Position numbers and translations under genes: made by a program
Notes under the pieces: generated by a model
Database searches by the model: none
Seen by the model: only the letters and a program-made list of their open reading frames with translations
What the model was told of the DNA's origin: nothing
NCBI RefSeq assembly: GCF_022549785.1
Contig: NZ_JAKZGO010000018.1
Coordinates: 44,564-81,251 of the forward strand
Origin: Belliella alkalica
GTDB taxonomy: Bacteria; Bacteroidota; Bacteroidia; Cytophagales; Cyclobacteriaceae
Direction: 5' to 3'
DNA length: 36,688 nt
Shown here: positions 8,962 through 16,671 of the stretch, piece after piece
How the letters are laid out: each line of letters starts with the position of its first letter
How positions within the stretch are numbered: position 1 is the first letter of the stretch

Positions 8962-9867
8962 ATGAATCCCAAAATAGCAGTTATCACTTATGAAGCGAAA
9001 AGATCTTACACTGCTGATGGTATAGCAGATGAAGATGAATTGCTCAAAGAAATCTTAGATCAACTCAATCTAGTGTATACTTTTGAGATCTGGTCAGATC
9101 AGACAGTAGATTGGGAACAATACGATATACTTTTGTTAAAATCCCCATGGGATTATTTTGATAGATTTGATGAGTTTCAGAAATGGTGCTCGAAAGTTGC
9201 CACACAGAAAATTCCTTTAATCAATAACATTGATATAGTATTGTGGAATGCGGACAAGCATTATTTGAAAGAGATTGAGGCTGCAGGTTATTCCATTGTG
9301 CAGACATATTTTCTTGAAAAGGGGAATTCATTAATGGGGTTTGAAGAATTTTTCGATCTATTCCACACCGATAATTTGATTATCAAACCTACAATTAGTG
9401 GGGGTGCAAAAAATACTTTTCATGTTAACAAGGAAAATTGGAGAGAGATCGTTTTTGTGGTGGAGGATTTGCTCAAGATTGAAAGTTTTATGGTACAGCC
9501 ATTCATTGGTGAGGTAGTAAATGTAGGGGAGTATTCATATATCTTCTTTAATGGAAAGTTTTCACATGCTGTATTGAAAAGTGCCAAAAGTGGAGATTTT
9601 CGAGTACAACATTTTTTCGGAGGCCAAATATCGACCATACAACCAAGTGAAGATCAATTGGGTTATTTGCAGAATTTGGTCAATGATTTTGCTAAAGGGA
9701 CTCTATATGCACGTGTGGATGGGGTATGGAGGGGAGGTGAGTTTTTGTTGATGGAGCTAGAATTGATAGAGCCATATCTTTTTCTTTGCAAATCTCCATC
9801 TGGATTGGACAACTATAAGTTTGCGATCGAAGATTACATAAAGTTTCAACTTGGACTTTCTTTATGA
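8962..9867 (+). CDS. ATP-grasp ligase (RimK/DcsG-like), substrate unknown
   Basis: The 301-residue product has the ATP-grasp order: an N-terminal pre-grasp domain with VITYEAKRSYTADG and LLLKSPWDYFDRFDEF, then LWNADKHYL, an ATP-binding lysine segment LIIKPTISGGAKNTF, the adenine/hinge strand FMVQPFIGEVVNVGEYSYIF, FSHAVLKSAKSGDFRVQH, and the metal-binding end RVDGVWRGGEFLLMELELIEP. Such enzymes join a carboxylate to an amine or similar nucleophile through an acyl phosphate. The SPWDY and GEYSYIFFNGKFSHAVLK texts recall the group containing DcsG (cyclo-ligase of D-cycloserine synthesis) and glutathione-synthetase-like proteins; this match is from memory. The ATG at 8962 is preferred over TTG at 8944. 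No biosynthetic partner genes are adjacent, so it may modify a small metabolite on its own. Confidence 0.8.
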   Translation: MNPKIAVITYEAKRSYTADGIADEDELLKEILDQLNLVYTFEIWSDQTVDWEQYDILLLKSPWDYFDRFDEFQKWCSKVATQKIPLINNIDIVLWNADKHYLKEIEAAGYSIVQTYFLEKGNSLMGFEEFFDLFHTDNLIIKPTISGGAKNTFHVNKENWREIVFVVEDLLKIESFMVQPFIGEVVNVGEYSYIFFNGKFSHAVLKSAKSGDFRVQHFFGGQISTIQPSEDQLGYLQNLVNDFAKGTLYARVDGVWRGGEFLLMELELIEPYLFLCKSPSGLDNYKFAIEDYIKFQLGLSL

Positions 9868-9881
9868 GTTATATTCTGAAG

Positions 9882-10115
9882 CTACTTTCTTTTAAGTTTT
9901 CTATAGAAAAAAATTTTCGGAAAATATGATAGGCTATCCTTAAGCTCAGCTGTATTCCCCTTCCTGATTCTTTTGATATCTTCATGGGAGACCGTGTAGC
10001 CTAATGCAGATAAGAAGAGAAATGCATTGTATGGCAAAATCTGTCGGTAGTTGTAAAGTAGGGGATGTTTAATTTTTGTCCCAATAAAATTTAGATTATA
10101 GAAAAAAAAGTAAAA
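9882..10115 (-). pseudogene. 3' remnant of an unrecognised protein gene
   Basis: A minus-strand frame is open from an upstream stop at 10116-10118 to a TAG at 9882-9884 but has no ATG. From about 10076 downstream its translation looks like real protein: it includes HPLLYNYRQILPYNAFLFLS, ALGYTVSHEDIKRIRKG and LSYFPKIFFYRKLKRK. The first dozen residues are low-complexity Phe/Tyr/Asn and probably not original. The best reading is the last 60 or so codons of a gene whose front has been deleted. It is convergent with the ATP-grasp gene, 14 bp away. I do not recognise the family. Confidence 0.5.
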
Positions 10116-10375
10116 TTATTTTTTCCTGAAGATTCAATTGCCTTGCCAAGAAATGTGTTGAAATACAAATAACAATTTATGATATCCATTTACTTTTTTA
10201 TGTAAATCAATATGTTTTATTTTCTTAGTTTTAAATTATTTTCTTGTTGTAATTCAGTGTTTTAGCATTTTTTATTGTCCAAATTTTATATCAATTTAGA
10301 GTTACAAAAGGTATTTGAGATGAATGAAAAATACCTAATAATGACAAAATAGGAATGTAAAATTTATATAACAGG
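10116..10375. other. AT-rich spacer with no recognisable gene
   Basis: Together with the remnant before it, this makes about 500 bp without an intact gene. The 260 bases are very A/T-rich, with stops in all frames. No convincing promoter pair, hairpin or repeat is visible. Confidence 0.6.
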
Positions 10376-10597
10376 ATGAAGAGAAAGATAAAAATTGTTT
10401 TGGCAAATGTTTTCGCATTGCTGTCAGTGGTGGTATTTCTTCTACTAGGAAATTTGTTTGGGATTGATTTTAGGAATGAAACCACTCCTTTGTTGGCAAA
10501 AGCATTGCTAATGATCATACCTCAAATTGGGTTTGTCTATTTGTACTGGATGTCTCTCAAGGTTGAGGATGAAAAAGAAAGTGATTATTTGAATTGA
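10376..10597 (+). CDS. Small two-helix membrane protein, unknown function
   Basis: The 73-residue product starts with a basic MKRKIKIV, followed by two hydrophobic helices (about 6-26 and 41-62) joined by a short polar loop (DFRNETTPL), and a charged acidic tail (KVEDEKESDYLN). This fits a small inner-membrane hairpin with both ends in the cytoplasm by the positive-inside rule. A start at ATG 10376 follows AACAGG, a weak ribosome-binding site. Codon use looks like the neighbours and the frame is clean, but a 75-codon frame opposite overlaps most of it. I do not recognise a family. It stands alone between a gene remnant and a tRNA. Confidence 0.5.
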   Translation: MKRKIKIVLANVFALLSVVVFLLLGNLFGIDFRNETTPLLAKALLMIIPQIGFVYLYWMSLKVEDEKESDYLN

Positions 10598-10685
10598 ACA
10601 AAATTAAAATAAGTAATACTCCAAAAATTTTTCTTACAGGAAATCAAGCAATTAAGAATTAGGTAATTTTTTTAAGTTGCTACTA

Positions 10686-10716
10686 TTTGGAAAATAAAGT
10701 ATTCAAGCTACCTTTG
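10686..10716 (+). promoter_or_regulatory. Bacteroidota housekeeping promoter for tRNA-Ser
   Basis: TTTG (10686-10689) and TACCTTTG (10709-10716) are separated by exactly 19 nt, matching the TTTG-N19-21-TAnnTTTG promoter of Bacteroidota. A start near 10722 would leave a leader of about 65 nt before the tRNA at 10787. Confidence 0.75.
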
Positions 10717-10786
10717 CAAACCGAAAGACAAACATTTGTCTCAAGGAAATAGAAAGAAAAAGTTACTTTCTATATTGACCAATAAT

Positions 10787-10871
10787 AGAGGAGTGGCAGA
10801 GTGGTCGATCGCGGCGGTCTTGAAAACCGTTGTACCGTGAGGTACCGGGGGTTCGAATCCCTCCTCCTCTG
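10787..10871 (+). tRNA. tRNA-Ser(TGA)
   Basis: The 85-nt gene folds fully: a 7-bp acceptor stem AGAGGAG/CTCCTCT, D-arm with TGGCAGAGTGGTCGATCG, anticodon stem (10814-10818 with 10826-10830) and loop CTTGAAA with anticodon TGA at 10821-10823, a long variable arm typical of class II serine tRNAs, a T-stem (GGGGG/CCCTC) around loop TTCGAAT, and discriminator G. No CCA is encoded. It reads UCA and, by wobble, other UCN codons. It has its own promoter upstream and a terminator 24 bp downstream, so it is a single-gene transcription unit. Confidence 0.97.
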
Positions 10872-10894
10872 CTTTTAGTTAATCAAATCTTTCG

Positions 10895-10926
10895 AAATGC
10901 CCCAAATTTTAACGTTTGGGGCATTT
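10895..10926 (+). terminator. Rho-independent terminator of tRNA-Ser
   Basis: A perfect 12-bp stem AAATGCCCCAAA/TTTGGGGCATTT (10895-10906 with 10915-10926) with an 8-nt loop runs into TTTTTTATTTT. It begins 24 nt after the tRNA's 3' end. Confidence 0.9.
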
Positions 10927-11044
10927 TTTATTTTGTGAGAATTCGAATAACATTATATTTTTCCTATTTTTTGGGGAAAAGCTGGATTGCTATTCTTTAA
11001 ATGTCTTTTTATGAAAGGTTATGCATATTTTTTATACTTCTTAC

Positions 11045-12400
11045 CTAAATAAATCGCAATGTAAATGATGTTTTTTCATGGGGAATAGATGAAACTTCTA
11101 AACTACCATTGTGTAAGTTCATGATTTGCCTAGAAATTGCAAGCCCTATTCCTGATCCCGTTTTCTTTGTTGTAAAAAAAGGCACGAATATCCTCTCTAA
11201 TGCCTCTGGTACTATTCCTTCACCATTGTCTATCACTTGTATGTACGCATGGTGGTTAGTATCTATTCCTGCATTAAGGAGGATTTCTTTCTTTGAAGAA
11301 TTTGCTAAAGCCTCTTTTGCATTTTTAATCAAATTGATCAATATCATCTGTATAAGTTCTTGATCTAAATTGATTTCAAATGGTTTGTCATTAAGTTTAG
11401 TTTTAAGGACAATTCCATCTTTGGATAATTCACTTTTAAACAAAGCACTCGTGTTTCTCAAAAGATCTTCAATATTGATTTTTTTTAGTTTGGGCAAAGG
11501 AATATTTGTGAAATCTCTATATGCATTGACAAAGTCAACAAGCCCTTTGCTACGATTTGAAATTGTAAACAAGCCTTCTTTCAAATCAGTAAAGCTTTCT
11601 TGGTTGATTGCATATTGCTCATCTTCTAAAGGAGTTGTATCCTCACTCAATATAGTACCCAGTGAACTTGCCAAGCTTGCAATAGGCGTGATCGAGTTCA
11701 TGATTTCGTGCCTCAAAACAGAGGTGAGGTTTTGCCATGCCTCCAATTCCTTTTTCTGCAATTCTGTGTTGATGTTTTGGAAAGAGATCAAGGTCCATTT
11801 TTCCCCATCTACGATAAATACGGTCGATTGGAAATTCAAGTGGAGGTCTGTATTGACCTTGAAGGAAAAAGTATTCCCCGGGTTTAGTTTTTTGATGACT
11901 TGCAATAGTTCATTGGATAACTTCCCCAAATCATTGATGTCCTTGAACTGTGGGATCTGAAGGAGCTGTTTGGCAGCACCATTGATGATTCCGATTTTTC
12001 CATTGGTATCAAAAGAAATGATCCCGGTATTGATCTGCTGAATCATGATTCGGAGAAAAAGCATTTGTTCTTCTTTTTCTGCCCGAGTTTTTTTGAATGC
12101 AGAGATAACTTCATTGAATGAAAGGTTTAGTTCTCTAAAAGATTTTCCCAGAGAATCATCTTTTGTGAAGGTGGAGGAAAAGTCTGAGTACCGAATAGAT
12201 TCCAAAAACCGGCTGATTTTTCGATTGGTTTTATTGCAATAACTGATAAGATTCCATGTCAGGATAGATACTAAAAGCAAGAAAAAAAATCCATGAACCA
12301 AGGAGTCATATTTGAGGTAAATCCAATTCCCAATGAGCGCTACGATGATGATCAAGGTAACCCTAAGGATGATTCCAATATTAAAAGATTTAAAGCCCAT
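11045..12400 (-). CDS. NtrY-like membrane sensor histidine kinase
   Basis: The 451-residue inner-membrane kinase has two helices at the N-terminus (about 9-28 and 36-54) with almost no periplasmic loop, so it probably senses a membrane or cytoplasmic signal. A linker of HAMP-like position (60-110) precedes a PAS-like domain (about 112-215, with TGIISFDTNGKIGIINGAAK). The HisKA box LRHEIMNSITPI holds the phospho-accepting His231. The ATPase domain has the N-box LINLIKNAKEA (Asn360), G1 DNGEGI (391-396) and G2 GSGIGL (415-420). Its start codon overlaps the stop of the response-regulator gene by 11 bp, so the two are translated together and almost certainly form a pair. With the divergent export operon, the pair likely senses envelope stress or a toxic compound; this is inferred. 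Confidence 0.92.
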   Translation of the reverse strand: MGFKSFNIGIILRVTLIIIVALIGNWIYLKYDSLVHGFFFLLLVSILTWNLISYCNKTNRKISRFLESIRYSDFSSTFTKDDSLGKSFRELNLSFNEVISAFKKTRAEKEEQMLFLRIMIQQINTGIISFDTNGKIGIINGAAKQLLQIPQFKDINDLGKLSNELLQVIKKLNPGNTFSFKVNTDLHLNFQSTVFIVDGEKWTLISFQNINTELQKKELEAWQNLTSVLRHEIMNSITPIASLASSLGTILSEDTTPLEDEQYAINQESFTDLKEGLFTISNRSKGLVDFVNAYRDFTNIPLPKLKKINIEDLLRNTSALFKSELSKDGIVLKTKLNDKPFEINLDQELIQMILINLIKNAKEALANSSKKEILLNAGIDTNHHAYIQVIDNGEGIVPEALERIFVPFFTTKKTGSGIGLAISRQIMNLHNGSLEVSSIPHEKTSFTLRFI

Positions 12401-13778
12401 ACCTTTCTAGTCTTCTATATAATGATGACCTAGTAAGCCCAAGTTCCTCAGCAGCCCTTGTGATATGCCCGTTATGCTTTTGCAATGCTTTTCGAATCAA
12501 TATTTTCTCTACATCTTCTATATTCAAATGCTCCAAAGAGACAAGATCTTCTTGTTTCTCTGGAGAAAGTTGCTTGTGTACAAAGAGATCCTCTTGTTGC
12601 AAAATGCTATGGGAAGTCATGATAACTGCCCGCTCTATGCTATGCTGCAACTCACGGATATTGCCAGGCCAATGATATTTTTGCATTCTTTTGATAAGGC
12701 CATCACCTAATTTACGTATGTCTTTTTGATATTTTTTGGAGTAGGTTTCTATAAAATGATTTGCCAAGATTGGAATGTCTTCCAACCTTTCACGCAATGG
12801 CGGTAGGGTGATTTCTATGGTATTTATTCGATAGAGTAGATCTTGGCGAAATGAATTCTCATGGATCATCTGATGGATTGGCATATTGGTAGCTGATATG
12901 AGCCTAATGTCAACTGATACAGGTTTATTAGCTCCAACTCTAGTGATTTCCCTATTCTGCAAAGCAGCAAGTAACTTTGATTGTAATGCCAATGGAAGAT
13001 TTCCTATTTCATCCAAAAACAAGGTGCCTGAATTTGCCTGCTCAAATCTGCCAGTTCTATCATCTTTGGCATCAGTAAATGCTCCTTTTTTGTGACCGAA
13101 AAGCTCACTTTCAAACAAAGTCGTGGTAATCGCACCTAAATCCACGCCTACAAATGGGGCCTTATGTCTTTTGGAGTTTCTGTGGATTGCTCTTGAGATT
13201 AGTTCTTTTCCAGTGCCATTTTCTCCAAGTATCAATACATTCGCATCGGTTTTTGCTACTCTCTCTATCGTTTCAAAGACCTTGATCATGCTAGGACTTT
13301 GCCCAATGATGTCTTTGAACTTGCTGTCAATGTCTTGAAGAAGCTGTTGTTGCTGGGATTTTAATTGGGTGACTTCTAGCTTTGATTCTCGGAGTTTGAG
13401 CGCTGAATTCAGCGTCCCCAGAAGTTTTTCATTCTCCCAAGGTTTCAGGACAAAATCCGTAGCTCCTTCTTTGATCGCCTTGACAGCAGTATTGATATCC
13501 CCATAGGCTGTGATCAAAACCACTACAGCGGAAGAATCAATTTCCAAAATCCTATCAAGCCAATAAAATCCTTCCTGTCCACTGCTCACATCCTTGGTGA
13601 AATTCATGTCCAGCATGATGATGTCATACTGCTCGTTGACCATCAAGATTGGAATCAGCCCTGGGTTTGTCTCAACATCCACTTGGCCAAAATGCCTTTT
13701 GAGATAGATCTTTGCAGCTTTCAAAAGATCTTCATTATCATCAATGATGAGGATTTTCCCGGATTTTTGTTCTTTCAT
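12390..13778 (-). CDS. NtrC-family sigma-54-dependent response regulator
   Basis: This 462-residue activator has a receiver domain (1-125: acidic pair Asp13-Asp14, phospho-acceptor Asp57 in IIMLDMNF, Thr90, Lys112 in LKPW), an AAA+ domain (about 155-390: Walker A GENGTGKE at 185-192, Walker B GTLFLDEIG at 251-259, R-finger region) and a Fis-type helix-turn-helix at the end (NGHITRAAEELGLTRSSLYR). It should bind upstream DNA when phosphorylated and use ATP to open sigma-54 promoters. The sigma-54 contact loop reads GAFTDA (232-237) rather than GAFTGA, a variant that I recall in other Bacteroidota. The ATG at 13778 is chosen over TTG at 13802. It is cotranscribed with the kinase and divergent from the exporter operon, its likely target. 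Confidence 0.93.
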   Translation of the reverse strand: MKEQKSGKILIIDDNEDLLKAAKIYLKRHFGQVDVETNPGLIPILMVNEQYDIIMLDMNFTKDVSSGQEGFYWLDRILEIDSSAVVVLITAYGDINTAVKAIKEGATDFVLKPWENEKLLGTLNSALKLRESKLEVTQLKSQQQQLLQDIDSKFKDIIGQSPSMIKVFETIERVAKTDANVLILGENGTGKELISRAIHRNSKRHKAPFVGVDLGAITTTLFESELFGHKKGAFTDAKDDRTGRFEQANSGTLFLDEIGNLPLALQSKLLAALQNREITRVGANKPVSVDIRLISATNMPIHQMIHENSFRQDLLYRINTIEITLPPLRERLEDIPILANHFIETYSKKYQKDIRKLGDGLIKRMQKYHWPGNIRELQHSIERAVIMTSHSILQQEDLFVHKQLSPEKQEDLVSLEHLNIEDVEKILIRKALQKHNGHITRAAEELGLTRSSLYRRLERYGL

Positions 13779-14135
13779 GATTTTTATACTGTAGAATTTC
13801 AAATAAAGCCTTTCATTTATCTAAATGCATATTTGCAGTGACTCAAATTTTGCAAAGCAATAAGCCAAAACTTATACCGATTTCATAAATCTGTAAATAA
13901 TATTCTAAAATCTAGCGCTATCAATGGATAAACCTATTTTTTAAATTTTTCAATTAAACTAAATTACAAATTCTGATTTGTTAAACTACAATGATTTTGT
14001 TCGCTGACGGACGAAATTGTTCGTATTTCATCAAATAAAAATATGGGGAATGTCCAAAATGAAGCTCACAGCAAGGTTTTTTAGTGGCATGTTATTGGAA
14101 AAGTTGTTGGCACATAGAAATTGAAATATTCTGAA
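13779..14135. promoter_or_regulatory. Divergent control region between regulator and exporter operon
   Basis: This 357-bp A/T-rich spacer holds no gene and must contain the promoters of both operons. GTTCG occurs twice 20 bp apart near 13998-14025, with CGAA between them (GTTCGCTGACGGACGAA), giving an imperfect dyad that could be an activator site; this is a weak guess. GG/GC-like sigma-54 pieces (TGGCATG near 14090, TTGGCAC near 14108) are present but their -12 halves are at the wrong distance. No TAnnTTTG pair is convincing either. Confidence 0.4.
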
Positions 14136-15386
14136 ATGGACAGAAAAATTGAGAAAAAAACGTGGACTCCAAAATTGATCATTTCCTTATTGGGAGGATT
14201 GGTGATAGGAGGTTTTATATTGTATCAACTTGTCTTAGCGGACAATAGATCCACAATGAATGTAAACATGGAAAGGATTACTATCGCCACGGTCAAAACT
14301 GGCGAGTTTACTGACTATATTCCTGTAAGTGGATCAATTGAGCCTGGGGAAGTTTTCTTTCTCGATGCATTGGAAGGTGGAAATATCCAACAGATCATCA
14401 AAGAATCAGGAGCGATAGTAGATGTAGGTGATACGATACTTTTACTTTCCAATTCAAAACTTCAACTTGAAGTTATGGAAAGGGAATCTGGCTTGTACTT
14501 TCAGATCAACAACCTCCGTCAAGTAAGACTTCAGCTAGATCAAAACGATCTTAGTCAACAAGGCCAATTGGCGGAAATCGATTATCAAATCAGCTTGCTC
14601 AAACCTCAATACCAAAGATTCAAAGAGTTACATGAAAAGAAATTGGTTTCTGATCGGGAGTTTGAAGAGGTTCGTGAGCAATATGAATACAATGTAAAAA
14701 GAAGGAAATTGACATATGAAGCGTATCGCAATGATTCCATTTCCAGGGTAAGCCAAAAAAGGCAGCTTCAAGATTCGGAATCACGCATGAACCAATCTCT
14801 ATTTGGTGTAGGCCATATTTTGGACAATCTCGCAGTAAGAGCTCCTATTGCTGGTCAACTTTCGACCGAACAGATAGAAATTGGGCAGGCGATCAATCCG
14901 GGTCAGCGATTTGGACAGATTGATATCATGGACAAGTTCAAAGTGAGGGTTCAAATCGATGAACTTTACTTATCCAGAATTTTTACTGGTCTGAAAGGGA
15001 CCTTTAATTTGGCAAACAATCCCTACACAGTAGAGATTTCCAAAGTTTATCCAACAGTGACAGCTGGAAGATTTGAAGTTGATATGATCTTTTCGGATCA
15101 AGTACCAACAGGCATTCGTCGTGGGCAGACAGTTAGGATTAGGTTGGAATTGGGAGAAAGTGAAGATGCGGTACTTCTACCAACAGGCAGTTTCTATAAG
15201 GATACAGGAGGGAATTGGGTATTTGTAGTCGATCAACTAAGTGGGAAAGCTGAAAAGCGAAACATCAGACTGGGTAGAAAAAACCCTGAGTTTTATGAAG
15301 TCATAGATGGTCTGAATGCCGGAGACAAAGTCATCATCAGTGGGTATGAAAACTTTGGGAACAATGAAGTTTTGAATTTGAAGTAA
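14136..15386 (+). CDS. MacA-like membrane-fusion (HlyD-family) adaptor
   Basis: The 416-residue product links an inner-membrane ABC transporter to an outer-membrane channel. It has a cytoplasmic basic N-terminus, one helix (about 13-34), a first lipoyl/barrel strand set (VSGSIEPGEVFFLDALEGG, VDVGDTILLLS), an alpha-helical hairpin rich in Gln, Arg and Leu (about 95-215), the returning lipoyl half (LAVRAPIAGQLSTEQIEIGQ), a beta-barrel (VRVQIDELYLSRI) and a membrane-proximal domain (NWVFVVDQLSGKAEKR, GDKVIISGYENFGNNE). The ATG at 14136 is preferred over TTG at 14121. It is first in the exporter run and divergent from the two-component genes. A 432-bp repeat-filled gap separates it from the ATPase, so transcription may be interrupted or re-initiated there. 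Confidence 0.92.
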   Translation: MDRKIEKKTWTPKLIISLLGGLVIGGFILYQLVLADNRSTMNVNMERITIATVKTGEFTDYIPVSGSIEPGEVFFLDALEGGNIQQIIKESGAIVDVGDTILLLSNSKLQLEVMERESGLYFQINNLRQVRLQLDQNDLSQQGQLAEIDYQISLLKPQYQRFKELHEKKLVSDREFEEVREQYEYNVKRRKLTYEAYRNDSISRVSQKRQLQDSESRMNQSLFGVGHILDNLAVRAPIAGQLSTEQIEIGQAINPGQRFGQIDIMDKFKVRVQIDELYLSRIFTGLKGTFNLANNPYTVEISKVYPTVTAGRFEVDMIFSDQVPTGIRRGQTVRIRLELGESEDAVLLPTGSFYKDTGGNWVFVVDQLSGKAEKRNIRLGRKNPEFYEVIDGLNAGDKVIISGYENFGNNEVLNLK

Positions 15387-15818
15387 GAAATGAGGTGTAA
15401 GATGACTTGTCCGCCGCGGCGGATGTGACATGAGAAATAAGACACAAGATTTGAGACACAGTGATAAAAAAATGAGAATATGCCCTTTAAAGCCTGTCCC
15501 GTGCCGATAGTTATCGGCACGGGAGGCATTTGATAAAAGTATCGGGTCATGACCTAATGACAAAAAGAATTAAATTAAAAATTTGCACTGAAAGTGCAAC
15601 TGACACTAACATTGGGTTGAAACCCAATGCAATGGTAAATGTCTGATTCACTTTTGCCCTGACGGGGCAATTGAATAGCTGAAGAGAATAAAGAAACATC
15701 AAAAAAGTGTCAAGTAAATTCAGAACGCTACAAATTGAAAGAAGAAAAATCAGATCAAATCAATCTATAAATCCAAGATCTAAAATCAACGAAATCTAAA
15801 ATCTAATTATACAGACGC
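15387..15818. repeat. Repeat-filled spacer with an array of hairpins
   Basis: No gene is supported. The first part has the same purine-rich motif family as near 4835 (TGAGAAATAAGACACAAGAT). Then follow a perfect 14-bp palindrome TCCGCCGCGGCGGA (15410-15423), a 13-bp-stem hairpin with a 2-nt loop (15497-15524), the palindrome GGTCATGACC (15545-15554), and three small hairpins in a row: TTGCACT-GAA-AGTGCAA (15583-15599), CATTGGGT-TGAA-ACCCAATG (15610-15629) and TTGCCCT-GAC-GGGGCAA (15654-15670). The last 120 bp are A-rich leader. AAGTGTCAAGT at about 15706 recurs near 21714 in the second array. Confidence 0.8.
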
Positions 15819-16517
15819 ATGGAAGACATCATCAAAACCAACAACCTAAAGAAACTTTACGCTACCGAAGAAGTGGAAACCACAGCTTTGGACGACATCA
15901 ATATTAAGATAAAAAAGGGTGAATTTGTAGCAATCATGGGGCCGTCGGGCTGTGGTAAATCCACCTTGTTGAATATCATTGGGTTGCTTGACAATCCCGA
16001 TAGCGGTGAGTATTATTTTTTGGAAAAAGAAGTCGCTGGGTTTTCAGAAAGAAAAAGGTCTCAATTGCGAAAAGGAAATATCGGTTTCGTATTCCAAAGC
16101 TTCAATCTTATCGATGAACTGACCTGCTATGAAAACGTCGAACTACCACTTTTATACTTGAAAATCCCTTCCGATGAAAGAAAGAAAAAGGTAGAAGAAG
16201 TGCTCACAAGAATGAATATCATGCATCGTAAGGATCATTTTCCACAGCAATTGTCAGGAGGTCAGCAGCAGCGTGTAGCTATTGCAAGGGCAATTGTTGC
16301 AAAACCGGAAGTGATACTGGCAGATGAACCAACAGGAAATCTTGACTCTGCCAATGGTGAAGAAGTAATGCGACTTTTGGAAGAACTCAATAATGAAGGC
16401 ACTACCATCGTGATGGTAACCCACTCACCCCATGACGCAAATTATGCCCATAGAATCATCAATTTATTTGATGGAAAAGTAGTGACAGAAAATATCAGAG
16501 AACAGTTTCATATATAG
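15819..16517 (+). CDS. MacB/LolD-type ABC transporter ATPase
   Basis: The 232-residue ATP-binding subunit drives the permeases encoded downstream. All motifs are canonical: Walker A GPSGCGKST (about 40-48), Q-loop GFVFQSFNL, signature LSGGQQQRVAIARAI, Walker B VILADEP, D-loop TGNLDSANG and switch His in VTHSPHDA. The short length and the FQSFNLIDELTCYENVELPL text place it with LolD/MacB/FtsE-like mechanotransmission ATPases that pair with FtsX-type permeases. It comes after the hairpin array and is followed by another hairpin before the first permease. Compare the second ATPase of the locus at 26745, whose signature and D-loop are altered. Confidence 0.95.
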   Translation: MEDIIKTNNLKKLYATEEVETTALDDINIKIKKGEFVAIMGPSGCGKSTLLNIIGLLDNPDSGEYYFLEKEVAGFSERKRSQLRKGNIGFVFQSFNLIDELTCYENVELPLLYLKIPSDERKKKVEEVLTRMNIMHRKDHFPQQLSGGQQQRVAIARAIVAKPEVILADEPTGNLDSANGEEVMRLLEELNNEGTTIVMVTHSPHDANYAHRIINLFDGKVVTENIREQFHI

Positions 16518-16526
16518 TTGTATGAC

Positions 16527-16558
16527 AACCTTTGAGGTTTACAAAAACCTCGAAGGTT
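16527..16558 (+). terminator. Long hairpin after the first ATPase gene, attenuator-like
   Basis: AACCTTTGAGGTTT (16527-16540) pairs with 16545-16558 over 14 bp with one G-T wobble and a 4-nt loop. No T-run follows, so it may protect or attenuate the transcript rather than end it. Each arm can also fold on itself. Confidence 0.5.
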
Positions 16559-16581
16559 TAAAAGAACTATTAGTAAATGGC

Positions 16582-16598
16582 TAACCAATTACTGGTTA
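16582..16598. promoter_or_regulatory. Operator-like dyad before the first permease gene
   Basis: TAACCA-ATTAC-TGGTTA is a perfect 6-bp inverted repeat with a 5-nt spacer, 74 bp before the ATG at 16672. It could be a binding site for a dimeric regulator or a chance palindrome. Confidence 0.3.
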
Positions 16599-16671
16599 TT
16601 TCAAGGAAAAGGAGACCTACTTAGAATCAACTACATTTCATTCTTCATCATAATTAAAAAATCAATTTGCC

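Noticed and set aside
10291-10518. Open frame of 75 codons opposite the small two-helix protein
   Set aside because: The plus-strand frame has a clean basic start, two helices and a polar tail; the opposite frame is not protein-like and runs into the A/T-rich spacer.
11370-11960. Open frame of 196 codons on the plus strand opposite the histidine kinase
   Set aside because: It is antisense to well-conserved kinase motifs and has no recognisable domain; a shadow of the real gene.
13835-13885. Possible sigma-54 promoter on the minus strand before the regulator (TGGCTT...TTGCA)
   Set aside because: Spacing between the GG and GC is 11 and not 10, and the -24 half matches poorly.
14085-14128. Possible sigma-54 promoters (TGGCATG... 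and TTGGCAC...) before the adaptor gene
   Set aside because: The -12 halves (TTGGA, TTGAA) are one and two bases off the required spacing and lack the invariant GC; the second would also leave almost no leader.
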